This document shows positions 7,811 to 15,832 of a stretch of DNA of 24,550 nt, piece by piece. Position 1 is the first letter of the stretch. Each line of letters starts with the position of its first letter. The notes under the pieces are model-generated. The model ran no database searches, was not told the DNA's origin, and saw only the letters and a program-made list of their open reading frames with translations. The translations under genes and the position numbers were made by a program. The DNA comes from Gammaproteobacteria bacterium (GTDB taxonomy: Bacteria > Pseudomonadota > Gammaproteobacteria > Pseudomonadales > Pseudohongiellaceae): NCBI GenBank assembly GCA_003514305.1, contig DORE01000045.1, forward strand, positions 1 to 24,550, written 5' to 3'.

Positions 7811-8299
7811 CTAGGCATGGTTTTTTGCCTCACCAAGTTGAGACTGGGTATAAAGAGCGAGGCCTAAGCGCTCTATCATACCCAGCTGCTGTTCCAACCA
7901 GTGTGCATGGTCCATTTCGGTGTCGTCTAGTAGCGGAATCAAAGCATCTCGGGTGACAAAGTCTCGTTCCTGCTCACAAAGGCCAATGGCACTCTTAAGG
8001 CGGCGAGCCACTTGATACTCAACGCGCAAATCGCTTTCCAGCATAGACTTGATATCGGACCCCGCCTCAAAGCCGTCGCGCGTTACCATGTCAGGAACAC
8101 CCTCAAGGAAGAGCATCCGCTCAATCAGGACCGTCGCATGCCCTTTTTCATCGTCGAATTCGTGGCTGATCCGGTCGTACAGCTTTTGTAATCCCCAATC
8201 AAGATACATTTGAGAGTGTATAAAATACTGGTCCATAGCAGCGAGCTCCATCGCCAGCAAGCCATTCAGCGCGTCAATAATTTTCTGATTGCCTTTCAT
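7811..8299 (-). CDS. bfr: Bacterioferritin subunit with complete ferroxidase site, no haem methionine
   Basis: 162 residues, full length for bacterioferritin, a 24-subunit iron store. The dinuclear iron ligands are all present: E18, E51, H54, E94, E128 and H131 (the last two shifted by one from the usual numbering). Position 52, normally the methionine that binds haem between two subunits, is lysine (FDDEKGH). This subunit should oxidise Fe(II) but not hold haem by itself. It starts two bases after the TAA of the other subunit gene, with GGAGAG as ribosome site, so the two are co-translated. In organisms with two Bfr types, mixed shells are known. The expected role is cytoplasmic iron storage and protection from iron-driven peroxide damage. 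Confidence 0.93.
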   Translation of the reverse strand: MKGNQKIIDALNGLLAMELAAMDQYFIHSQMYLDWGLQKLYDRISHEFDDEKGHATVLIERMLFLEGVPDMVTRDGFEAGSDIKSMLESDLRVEYQVARRLKSAIGLCEQERDFVTRDALIPLLDDTEMDHAHWLEQQLGMIERLGLALYTQSQLGEAKNHA

Positions 8300-8301
8300 G
8301 A

Positions 8302-8778
8302 TTACTCTCCAGCAGCAGTTTGTGACTGAATATAGTTCTGAATACCTATGTGCTCAATCTGATATTCCTGAGCTTCTAGCCAGTCAACGTAGTTTTCTTC
8401 CGTTTCAAGGATGTCTCCAAGTAATTCACGACTGGTAAAGTCTTTCTCGAGCTCACAAAGTGCGATTGCATCTTTAAGCAAAGGGATTTGCTCAAGCTCG
8501 AACCGCTGATCCAGGCTCAGCATTTCGGCAGTGTGTTCTCCGATATAGAGCTTGCCGAGATCTTGCAGATTAGGGAGGCCGCCCAGAAAAAGAATTCGAC
8601 TCATCAATGTGTCAGCTTGCTTCATATCCTTAATAGACTTTTTGTAGCAAACCTCATTCAATCCGGAGATGCCCCAGCTCCGGTATATCCGTGCATGAAG
8701 GAAGTATTGATTGATCGAAGTTAATTCTAGTTTAAGTATTTTATTCAACGCCGAAACAACGTTTTCTTGACCCTGCAT
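8302..8778 (-). CDS. bfr: Bacterioferritin subunit with haem methionine but degenerate ferroxidase site
   Basis: 158 residues. M52, the bacterioferritin haem ligand, is present in IKDMKQAD. The di-iron site is damaged: E18, E94 and E127 remain, but E51 is D, H54 is Q and H130 is Y. The subunit should bind haem but oxidise iron poorly or not at all, the reverse of its neighbour at 7811-8299. ATG at 8778 has a GAGGA ribosome site. It is the first gene of the pair, with a candidate promoter at 8831-8858. By analogy with two-type bacterioferritins the products probably assemble together, one giving haem for electron release, the other iron oxidation (inference from residues). Confidence 0.9.
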   Translation of the reverse strand: MQGQENVVSALNKILKLELTSINQYFLHARIYRSWGISGLNEVCYKKSIKDMKQADTLMSRILFLGGLPNLQDLGKLYIGEHTAEMLSLDQRFELEQIPLLKDAIALCELEKDFTSRELLGDILETEENYVDWLEAQEYQIEHIGIQNYIQSQTAAGE

Positions 8779-8830
8779 GCCTTATTCCTCAAGACAAATG
8801 AACAGTCTTAATCGTACCTGGAATGAAAGA

Positions 8831-8894
8831 AGAATACAATTTTATCTAATGTTTTCAATTACTTATGAATACGAATCATTTCGATTTCGATTTC
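8831..8894 (-). promoter_or_regulatory. Candidate bacterioferritin promoter with near-palindrome and hexamer repeats
   Basis: On the minus strand, TTGAAA (8858-8853) and TATTCT (8836-8831) are 16 bases apart, a fair sigma-70 match. Directly upstream is a near-palindrome, ATGAATACGAATCAT (8865-8879), vaguely like a Fur site (about 10 of 19 consensus positions). Next to it are tandem ATTTCG units (8878-8894). Iron control of bacterioferritin would make sense, but the match is weak. Confidence 0.3.
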
Positions 8895-8972
8895 ATAAAT
8901 AACGCGCGGAGAGAATATAGCGAACCACAGGCTTGCGTTAAGGTGCGCGGGTTTGATGGCCGGCGCTTGAGG

Positions 8973-9263
8973 TCACGCTTTCTGCTTCGCTACCCAGGCA
9001 ATATGGCGCCGCAGCGACTCATCGCTCCTCAATAGCTCAAGGCTGCTGAAATGCTTGGCAAGCGCCATCTCGTCGAACCGTTTGTGAATGCCTTTGTGGC
9101 ACAGTCGGCAAACCCAAATGCCCGCGCTCAGCGTGCGCTTATCCACATGTTTGCGAAAATACGTGCGACGATGAACTTTGCGCGGGATCAGATGATGGAA
9201 GGTCAAATCGACCGACCGGTTGCATAAGGTGCAGCGCTCTGGTATTCCCGACTTTTTTCGCAT
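8973..9263 (-). CDS. Small HNH nuclease-like zinc protein
   Basis: 96 residues from ATG at 9263. The frame can be read further up to a TTG at 9326, but no ribosome site supports that. The protein has two zinc-binding pairs, CTLC (11-14) and CRLC (52-55), followed by H56 and H60, and a central FHHLIPRKV (22-30) with the HH that starts an HNH beta-beta-alpha-metal fold. This matches stand-alone HNH proteins of about 100 residues widespread in gammaproteobacteria. The DNA target and role are unknown. No methylase or toxin-antitoxin partner is next to it, so restriction is not supported. It is divergent from the glycohydrolase gene. Confidence 0.8.
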   Translation of the reverse strand: MRKKSGIPERCTLCNRSVDLTFHHLIPRKVHRRTYFRKHVDKRTLSAGIWVCRLCHKGIHKRFDEMALAKHFSSLELLRSDESLRRHIAWVAKQKA

Positions 9264-9472
9264 ACGGCCTGTTACGTAAAGCTTGAAGGTACAGGTCAAT
9301 GATCGCCGAAAGCTCAGCCAATACAAACGACAGCTCAGCGTGGTAAGCCCTATAGTACGTGTAGCCTGTTGCTAACCAAGGCATACCCGACAACAGCATG
9401 AAAGTGTTGTTGATCCGCACAGGAGGACAGAACGTTTTCCCGACACCACACCAATGCGACAGGATATGCAAG

Positions 9473-10576
9473 ATGCGAGACCTACCAACCAAACAAAGGG
9501 TTATTGCCTCTTTGAAATCGGCATTTGTCGGCGATGCACTGGCGATGCCGGTACACTGGTACTACAACCCAATAGATATATTTCACCAGTTCCCTAGCGG
9601 CATCACTAAATTCGAAGCCGCGCCCGACTATCATCCATCTTCTATAATGTCCTTGCACTCCACTCGCAAAGGAGGAAGGGGCTCTCGCGCGACATCCGGC
9701 GCACAGCGAGAGATCGTGGGAGATGTCATCCTTAAGGGACGCGCAAAGTTCTGGGGCAATGCGAATCAGCATTATCACCACGGAATGCCAGCAGGGGAGA
9801 ATACGCTGAACGCCTACTGCAGCCGAGCACTGATGCGCGTGCTGGCCAACGATAATGGGCACTATCACCGCGATAATTTCCTCGACGCGTACATTGAGTT
9901 GATGACTGCCGAGCCACCTCAGCATCCAGACACCTATGCCGAATCTTATCATCGTGGGTTTTTTGACAATCTGGATAAAGGCCGGCCGGCGCACAAATGT
10001 GGCGCAGTGACGCATGACACGCCATCGATCGGCGGATTGGTGACGATTGCACCAATCGTTTTTGCTGGGCGCCTATCAGGTGCTTCACTTGAGCGAGTAA
10101 CCCAGCTTTGCGTCGATCATCTAGCACTCACTCATCCTGATCAATATCTAGCGAAGGTTTGCCGCGATTACATAGGCCTGTTGGATGAACTGCTGTTTCG
10201 CGATATTGACTCTGATGCAAAGGCGTTAATAGGAGCATGGAGTAAACACAGTGTCAGTCTTCAGCTGTCGGAAATCTTTCCTAGAATTCACAGTGACAGA
10301 GATGTGGTGGGTGGGATGTTTTCCTCTGCCTGCTATATTACAGATTCATGGCCATGCACGCTGTATTTAGCCTATAAGTATTGCGACTCACAGGAATCCG
10401 GGCTGCTCGCCAACACCAACCTGGGAGGCGATAATGTTCATCGGGGTAACATACTCGGCACACTGCTGGGCCTGAGCAATGGAGAAACGATTAATGCCCT
10501 GTTCAGGAATCTTAGGCACAGCGAAGAGATCGAAAAAGAAATAAATAATTTGGTGTTGTCGCTGGGGACAGCCTGA
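9473..10576 (+). CDS. ADP-ribosylglycohydrolase-fold protein
   Basis: 367 residues from ATG at 9473, preceded by AGGA with spacing 8. An upstream in-frame ATG at 9398 has no ribosome site. The N-terminal SAFVGDALAMPVHW (residues 16-29) is the first metal-binding motif of the ADP-ribosyl-hydrolase (ARH/DraG) fold. The C-terminal NTNLGGDNVHRGNILG carries the matching GGD, with D at 320. ARH enzymes usually have GGDTDT here; this protein has GGDNVHRG, so the second magnesium site may differ. No signal peptide, so cytoplasmic. Family members remove ADP-ribose from proteins or small molecules; the substrate here is not predictable. No ADP-ribosyltransferase partner is nearby. Neighbours suggest a stand-alone gene. 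Confidence 0.82.
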   Translation: MRDLPTKQRVIASLKSAFVGDALAMPVHWYYNPIDIFHQFPSGITKFEAAPDYHPSSIMSLHSTRKGGRGSRATSGAQREIVGDVILKGRAKFWGNANQHYHHGMPAGENTLNAYCSRALMRVLANDNGHYHRDNFLDAYIELMTAEPPQHPDTYAESYHRGFFDNLDKGRPAHKCGAVTHDTPSIGGLVTIAPIVFAGRLSGASLERVTQLCVDHLALTHPDQYLAKVCRDYIGLLDELLFRDIDSDAKALIGAWSKHSVSLQLSEIFPRIHSDRDVVGGMFSSACYITDSWPCTLYLAYKYCDSQESGLLANTNLGGDNVHRGNILGTLLGLSNGETINALFRNLRHSEEIEKEINNLVLSLGTA

Positions 10577-10711
10577 TTATTTCGCTCAAGTAAATTCGTT
10601 CGGGAGGGGCCTCGTTAGGTTCCAATTTCCGTTTTGGTTAGGCTACACTCTTGAACTGCAGACTAAATCTTCTTTCTGAGCAACAAATAATTAGGACAAC
10701 AGCAGCTCGTA

Positions 10712-11155
10712 ATGAAAACTAAACACCAGTTTTGTTGGTTTACCGCACTTGGTTTGCTAGCGGTTGTTAATCTTGGCGCCCAGAACGAAGAGGCTTCACC
10801 ACTTGAAAACTCATCCTGGCAACTAATTGAAATGCGAACCAGCGCAGGTGCGGTTCAAAGACCCGAAAATCCAGAAGACTATTTGATACGCTTTCGCCTA
10901 AACGGGCGTACCCAAATTACCGCCGACTGTAACGAAGCGGGCGCCACTTGGAGTCATGAGGGAGGTATCTTGCGCGTAACCGAACTGGTGACCACACGAA
11001 AACTCTGCGTTGCCCCTTCATTGTTCAATTTCTATATCATGCATCTGCAGAACACCGTACAAGCTGAACTACAGGACCAACGCCTAACGCTGAGCACAGA
11101 AAACAGAAGAGCAGAACTCATCTTTGAACCCTACGTGTTTTCCCCGAGCTTCTGA
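10712..11155 (+). CDS. Secreted META-domain (HslJ-like) protein
   Basis: 147 residues with a Sec signal peptide ending near NLGAQ (about residue 24). The mature part matches the META/HslJ fold: LENSSWQLIEM at the start, then FRLNGRTQITADCNEAGATW with the typical N-x-G core and C-N pair. Next comes a beta strand with TRKLC, and a closing LTLST strand. Two cysteines may form a disulfide. META proteins are small beta-rich envelope proteins; E. coli HslJ is linked to heat and drug tolerance, but no reaction is known. The ribosome site is weak (AGGA lies about 15 bases upstream). It precedes the desaturase-like gene by about 100 bases; joint transcription is possible but not shown. Confidence 0.75.
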   Translation: MKTKHQFCWFTALGLLAVVNLGAQNEEASPLENSSWQLIEMRTSAGAVQRPENPEDYLIRFRLNGRTQITADCNEAGATWSHEGGILRVTELVTTRKLCVAPSLFNFYIMHLQNTVQAELQDQRLTLSTENRRAELIFEPYVFSPSF

Positions 11156-11251
11156 AATGCTAGTGACCCCGGTTGTGCTTCACCCGCGCTGGCAGATTAA
11201 AAACCCCATTCAAAAAATTTGCTTGGATATGTGCCCTGGGGAATCGTGAAA

Positions 11252-12040
11252 ATGAATTTCAGATTTAAATACTTCAAGCATGTAGAGGATCGGTTTCCGG
11301 TCACTTGTATTCTTGCGCTAAGTGCACTGGACTTCATCCTCTACTTCATAGCGCATAACCCATTCCTGTTGGCCTTCTATTTTGTTGCCATGATTATTCC
11401 GAAAGCGCATATCTGCGCCTGGAATCATCACCATCAGCATGCGCCGACTTTTTATAAGAGCAGCCTAAACCGACTTTTGGAATTTTTCTATGCTTTGCAT
11501 ACGGGAGTGACAACAAACTTGTGGGTGCTGCATCATAACTATGGGCACCATCAGAACTATCTAGACCAAAGCAAAGACCAGAGCCGCTGGCAACGCAAAG
11601 ATGGCAGTACCATGGGAGAACTGGAGTACAGCCTGAATATCGCTGCAACCTCCTACTGGAGAGGCTATCTGGTGGGCCGAAACTACCCGGCAGAGCAGAA
11701 AACTTTTATGCTTTTTAGTGCAATAACATTCCTAGTCTTGGCTTTTCTGGTTTGGTACAAGCCGATTCCCGCCATTTTCCTGTTTTTCTTGCCCATGCCA
11801 ATGGGGCTTTTCATTACCGCTTGGGCGACATTCGAACATCACAGCGGGCTGAGCACAGACAGCCCATATGAGGCCTCTTTCAATAACCTCAACAAGTGGT
11901 ACAACCTCTTTACTGGGAACCTTGGTTATCACACTGCTCATCATCACAACGGAGGACTGCACTGGTCGAAGCTGCCTAAGCTCCATGAACGCATGTCGGC
12001 TAAAATCCCCAATAAGTTGATCAGAAGGACGTGGGTCTGA
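11252..12040 (+). CDS. Fatty-acid-desaturase-like membrane di-iron enzyme
   Basis: 262 residues from ATG at 11252, with GGGGA as ribosome site 9 bases upstream. The frame extends to a TTG at 11219, less likely. Three histidine boxes are in the usual order: NHHHQH (58-63), HHNYGHH (94-100) and GYHTAHHH (225-232). Together they bind the di-iron centre of membrane desaturases and hydroxylases. Hydrophobic pairs around residues 15-50 and 150-185 form the membrane hairpins. The protein is shorter than typical acyl-lipid desaturases (300-400), but the core is complete. Expected reaction: O2-dependent introduction of a double bond, or hydroxylation, in a membrane lipid or carotenoid. The electron donor is not encoded nearby. 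Exact substrate unknown. Confidence 0.8.
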   Translation: MNFRFKYFKHVEDRFPVTCILALSALDFILYFIAHNPFLLAFYFVAMIIPKAHICAWNHHHQHAPTFYKSSLNRLLEFFYALHTGVTTNLWVLHHNYGHHQNYLDQSKDQSRWQRKDGSTMGELEYSLNIAATSYWRGYLVGRNYPAEQKTFMLFSAITFLVLAFLVWYKPIPAIFLFFLPMPMGLFITAWATFEHHSGLSTDSPYEASFNNLNKWYNLFTGNLGYHTAHHHNGGLHWSKLPKLHERMSAKIPNKLIRRTWV

Positions 12041-12491
12041 TGTCGCTTATCCATCCGCGCCAGACCGGGCTTATCCGAAGCAGAAAATAAATAACGCGCC
12101 ACTCTGCGAATCAAGAAAGCCAGGGCTCTCACTGACGAATATTGCGCCCTTTCAAACGCTCGGGGCCTAAAGTCAGTTTTCATTCTGCTTGATTCCGATG
12201 CATCGGGCAGCCGAGATACTATAGGACTGTAATACAGCATGAACGAAACCCGGAACATGATGCCCGCTTTTATTGCGGGTCACCCTGTCATTCGATGAGC
12301 TACCTTAGGTTTTTATTCAAATTGACACAAATAACTAAAGTCAACTTCACACCAGCGTCCATAGACAGTGAAGGATTTCATAACAAGCGCTCTGGGGTCG
12401 AAAGAATTATTGCCACTTACGGGCAGATCCGTAACATCGAAGCACGTAGTCAGTAGATTAGGAAAAGAGGGGCAAATAGTGCTCTAGGCAG
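12041..12491. other. Intergenic region between converging desaturase and katG genes
   Basis: About 450 bases with no gene I can support. A small hairpin, CCCGC-TTTTATT-GCGGG, is at 12263-12279. A TTGACA at 12322-12327 matches a -35 box but has no fitting -10. About 165 bases later comes the strong terminator at 12492-12518. A small RNA ending there is possible but has no supporting conservation evidence. Confidence 0.4.
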
Positions 12492-12518
12492 AAAACGGCA
12501 CCCGAGGATGCCGTTTTT
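12492..12518. terminator. Strong bidirectional terminator downstream of katG
   Basis: AAAACGGCA pairs with TGCCGTTTT around the loop CCCGAGGA (12501-12508), followed on the plus strand by T-rich sequence (TGGTTTTT). It lies 52 bases past the katG stop, so on the minus strand it should end katG. On the plus strand it would stop transcripts from the desaturase side. Confidence 0.75.
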
Positions 12519-12569
12519 GGTTTTTACCATATGCTGCTTAGCCCGGCCTGTTTAGGACTATTAACCAGA

Positions 12570-14819
12570 CTAGTTATTGGCAACCATTTCACCTCGTTGC
12601 TCAGCAGTGAGATCAAATCGATCTGCTGTCATCACCTTGGTCCAAGCGTCTACGAAGTCATGCACAAACTGCACTTCCGCGTCGTTCTGTGCGTAGAACT
12701 CAGAGACTGCACGCAGCTCAGAGTTTGATCCAAAGATCAGATCGACCGGCGTGGCTGACCATTTCACTTCATTCGTATCGCGATCACGGCCAACGTAGAT
12801 GCCTTCATCAGACGGCGAACGCACCCAAACCGTTGACATGTCAATCAGGTTGCTGAAGAAGTCGTTACTCAACGTGCCCGGGTTTTTAGTAAACACTCCG
12901 TGTTTAGCACCGTCTGTGTTGGCATCCAGCACGCGTAAACCACCGACCAAAACGGTCATTTCAGGCACGTTCAGGTCGAGCAGTGCCGCCTTCTCAATAA
13001 GCATTTCAGCCGGATTGCGCTCATTGTCACGAGCAAAGAAGTTACGAAAACCATCCGCGGTGGGCTCCAAGTAGGCAAATGAGCTGATATCGGTCTGCTC
13101 ACGCGACGCATCCATTCGACCGGGGGAGAAAGGCACTTCAACATCAACGCCTGCCCGCTCTGCAGCCCGCTCGATAGCAGCAGCACCGGCGAGGACGATC
13201 AGATCTGCCAGTGAGACCTGCTTACGCCGGTTGGCACTGTTGAAATCGGACTGAATATCTTCCAAAGTAGTCAGAACGATGTCCAGCTCATCGGGGCTGT
13301 TCGCGGCCCAGCTGTTCTGAGGGGCGAGGCGGACACGCGCTCCATTAGCGCCACCGCGCATGTCAGTTCCCCGAAAGCTGGAAGCCGATGACCATGCTGT
13401 TCGCACTAGCTCGCCAGTACTCAGACCGGAATCAAGTATCTCCTCCTTCAATTCAGTCACATCGCGATCACTAACGAGATCATGGTCTACCGCAGGAATA
13501 GGATCCTGCCAGGTGAAAGTCTGATCTGGCACCATGTCTCCGAGATATCGGGTCGTGGGACCCAAGTCTCTGTGCGTCAGCTTGAACCAGGCGCGGGCAA
13601 ACGCGTCTTCAAATTCAGATGGGTTTTGCAACCAGCGCTCAGTGATTTCTGCATAGGCTGGATCCATCTTCAGCGCTAGATCGGTGGTGAACATGATCGG
13701 GGCGTGACGCGTGTTGGCGTCAAACGCGTCCGGCACCAAATTCGCCGCAGCGCCCTTTGTCGGAATCCACTGAGTGTTACCAGCAGGGCTCTGGGTCTGC
13801 TCCCAATCATAGTTGTAGAGGTTTACCAGATAACCGTTTGACCAGTCAGTCGGCGTTGCAGTCCAGGCGCCTTCAAAACCGCTGGTGATGGTGTCACCTG
13901 CGTTGCCTGAACCGTAGTTGTTCTGCCAACCGAATCCCTGCTGCTCGAGGTTACCCGCTTCCGGATCGGCACCCACATGTTGTCCGGGATTAGCAGCACC
14001 GTGCGCTTTACCAAAGGTGTGCCCGCCCGCAATCAGCGCTGCGGTCTCTTCATCGTTCATGGCCATCAGACCAAAGGACTCCCTAATGCGCTGCGCCGAA
14101 GCCATCGGATCAGGGTTGCCATCAGGACCCTGAGGGTTCACATAAATCAAGCCCATCTGAACCGCACCAAAAGGCCGTCGGAGGGCATCCATGGCATCAC
14201 GGCGATCGGCCCCAAGCCACTCGCCTTCTGGCCCCCAGTTCACATCTTCGGGCTGGAATTCATCGACGCGGCCGCCAGCGAATCCGAGCGATTCGAAGCC
14301 CATATCGTCCATCGCGACGGTGCCTGCAAGGATCATCAGATCTGCCCAGGAAACCGCGCGGCCATACTTCTCCTTAACGGGCCACAAAAGACGTCGGGCC
14401 TTGTCCAGATTCGCGTTGTCTGGCCAGCTGTTTAAGGGGGCAAAGCGCTGCATGCCGCCATCAGAGCCGCCGCGGCCGTCTGTAACGCGGTAGGTGCCGG
14501 CACTGTGCCATGCCATGCGAATAAAGAATGGGCCATAGTGCCCGAAATCCGCCGGCCACCAATCCTGAGAATCAGTCATCAGCGCCTGCAGATCGGCCAC
14601 AAGGGCATCCAAATCCAGCGAATTGAAGGCCTCGGCATAGTCGAAGTCTTCGCCACGAGGGTCTATGCCAACCGACTCGATGCGCAACGGACTCAGGTCC
14701 AGACGATTTGGCCACCAGTAGTCGTTATCAGGCGCGCTGCTCTGAGCAATCGCCTGACTGAACGGAGATACGCTCAGGGCAGCAAGGGTCAGCGATAAAA
14801 AGTGCTTTTTAAACATCAT
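12570..14819 (-). CDS. katG: Exported bifunctional catalase-peroxidase
   Basis: 749 residues from ATG at 14819, chosen because GGAGA lies 8 bases upstream; an ATG at 14861 lacks a ribosome site. Unlike most KatG, it begins with a Sec signal peptide (about residues 1-26, ending AIAQ), so the enzyme should act in the periplasm. The N-terminal domain has the distal R101-W104-H105 in [12 protein letters not shown] and the proximal haem ligand H267 in [11 protein letters not shown]226 and M252 are also present, so the W104-Y226-M252 cross-link needed for catalase activity can form. The haem-free C-terminal domain is also full length. Reaction: removal of H2O2, plus peroxidase activity. A perfect palindrome at the promoter suggests peroxide- or stress-responsive control (inference). 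Confidence 0.96.
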   Translation of the reverse strand: MMFKKHFLSLTLAALSVSPFSQAIAQSSAPDNDYWWPNRLDLSPLRIESVGIDPRGEDFDYAEAFNSLDLDALVADLQALMTDSQDWWPADFGHYGPFFIRMAWHSAGTYRVTDGRGGSDGGMQRFAPLNSWPDNANLDKARRLLWPVKEKYGRAVSWADLMILAGTVAMDDMGFESLGFAGGRVDEFQPEDVNWGPEGEWLGADRRDAMDALRRPFGAVQMGLIYVNPQGPDGNPDPMASAQRIRESFGLMAMNDEETAALIAGGHTFGKAHGAANPGQHVGADPEAGNLEQQGFGWQNNYGSGNAGDTITSGFEGAWTATPTDWSNGYLVNLYNYDWEQTQSPAGNTQWIPTKGAAANLVPDAFDANTRHAPIMFTTDLALKMDPAYAEITERWLQNPSEFEDAFARAWFKLTHRDLGPTTRYLGDMVPDQTFTWQDPIPAVDHDLVSDRDVTELKEEILDSGLSTGELVRTAWSSASSFRGTDMRGGANGARVRLAPQNSWAANSPDELDIVLTTLEDIQSDFNSANRRKQVSLADLIVLAGAAAIERAAERAGVDVEVPFSPGRMDASREQTDISSFAYLEPTADGFRNFFARDNERNPAEMLIEKAALLDLNVPEMTVLVGGLRVLDANTDGAKHGVFTKNPGTLSNDFFSNLIDMSTVWVRSPSDEGIYVGRDRDTNEVKWSATPVDLIFGSNSELRAVSEFYAQNDAEVQFVHDFVDAWTKVMTADRFDLTAEQRGEMVANN

Positions 14820-14889
14820 AGGGCGTTTCTCCAATTCACGCGAGTTCCAACTCATGAACATTGAAGATACGCTCTTTTATTTGATCAGC

Positions 14890-14920
14890 ATAATAGTTTG
14901 TTTCGATCAACTTGATCGAA
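14890..14920 (-). promoter_or_regulatory. katG promoter region: -10 box plus perfect 19-bp palindrome
   Basis: TTCGATCAACTTGATCGAA (14902-14920) is a perfect palindrome with 9-bp arms around one base. On the minus strand TATTAT (14895-14890) is a good -10 box, about 70 bases before the katG ATG. The palindrome covers where the -35 box would be, and no good -35 exists. That arrangement is typical of an activator-dependent promoter. The sequence does not match the E. coli OxyR pattern, so the regulator is unnamed. Confidence 0.5.
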
Positions 14921-14995
14921 GTTAACAACAAAGTTATTGCCTTAATGTGGGTACCTGAAAGCGGCGGGCGAATTGGCTGCACAGAACAGACGATG

Positions 14996-15015
14996 GGCTG
15001 ATCGATTGATCAGCC
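14996..15015. terminator. Hairpin directly after the SOUL gene
   Basis: GGCTGATC-GATT-GATCAGCC is a perfect 8-bp stem with a 4-base loop, two bases past the SOUL stop codon. It has no T-run on the minus strand (CCATCG follows), so it may be a weak terminator or a 3'-end stabilising structure. Confidence 0.4.
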
Positions 15016-15017
15016 TT

Positions 15018-15650
15018 TCAGCTTTCCGGTAAGCGATTCACCGGAACCATCACCTCGTTTCTCCGCATGAAAGGCAGCGTGAACGGTGCGTTGTACGCTG
15101 CACTGACAACGGTCCCAAGCGGCTCGATATTGCTGGCCTCCAGAGCAGCAAGCAATTCTTCTGTGCGGCGAGCCAGGTTTCTATCTGTCCAGCGTCCAGA
15201 GTAACGCTTGACGGCGATCAGCTCACCGGCGACCGCACGAAGATAAACGTCCGGGTTGGTTGGTTGTGGCACCGAAGCCCAGCTGTATTCGCTCGGTACC
15301 ACAAAAGCAATTTTCCAACCCTCAACACCCTCAGATTGCTGAACTGGCGCCGTCATCGCAATCTTTTCGCTGGGCTGCTGCTGAACCGGAGCAGTCATAT
15401 CCACCTTACTTGATGAATGATTGTCGCCGGTAATGTATCCAAAAAGGCGGCGAAAACCACGGTTGGCTGCCTGATTGCGGCTGCTCGCGTTGCTAACAAC
15501 TGTTTCCGCTACGATGTAGTCTGCGTACTGCCGATACTCAATACCGTCAAGTTCCGCAACAACAGTGTACTCGGGTTCTTCGATAGCCATGATGTGAGGG
15601 CTAGCCAATATTAACGGCAGCATAAGCCCGAAGGTGCGTAACAATTGCAT
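15018..15650 (-). CDS. Secreted SOUL-family haem-binding protein
   Basis: 210 residues with a Sec signal peptide (about 1-22, ending IMA). The mature part follows the SOUL pattern: EYTVVAELDGIEYRQYADYIVAE-type opening, a RGFRRLFGYITGDN segment, and the family's repeated KVDMTAPVQQ and KIAMTAPVQQ strands. It closes with a VMVPV strand. SOUL proteins bind haem or other hydrophobic ligands; bacterial versions are found in the envelope and their role is unclear. Closeness to katG suggests, but does not prove, a link to haem or oxidative stress. The genes are about 200 bases apart and share orientation, but katG has its own promoter region. The ribosome site is weak. Confidence 0.88.
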   Translation of the reverse strand: MQLLRTFGLMLPLILASPHIMAIEEPEYTVVAELDGIEYRQYADYIVAETVVSNASSRNQAANRGFRRLFGYITGDNHSSSKVDMTAPVQQQPSEKIAMTAPVQQSEGVEGWKIAFVVPSEYSWASVPQPTNPDVYLRAVAGELIAVKRYSGRWTDRNLARRTEELLAALEASNIEPLGTVVSAAYNAPFTLPFMRRNEVMVPVNRLPES

Positions 15651-15832
15651 AAGTATAATACCCCTTGGTTTAACCGATATACGAGCCTGGTCATCCTTTA
15701 GATTCGTTCACCGGCGCCTCACCCTGACAAGCGATTGGCCGTCTCCCGCAAGGACCAAGATTTCTCGGCCGAGACAGAAACCAGAAATAAGGAGGCACCC
15801 AAGTCCCCTGGAATCCGCCGGCCAATTACCGG

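Noticed and set aside
8973..9263. HNH protein as part of a restriction or defence system
   Set aside because: No methylase, helicase, toxin-antitoxin partner or other defence gene is adjacent; neighbours are housekeeping or metabolic.
9139..9492. 117-codon minus-strand open frame across the HNH/glycohydrolase divide
   Set aside because: It overlaps both neighbouring genes in other frames; the HNH motif frame explains the conserved part.
11944..12258. 104-codon minus-strand open frame
   Set aside because: It overlaps the desaturase gene's 3' end, its sequence does not look like a folded protein, and no ribosome site is seen.
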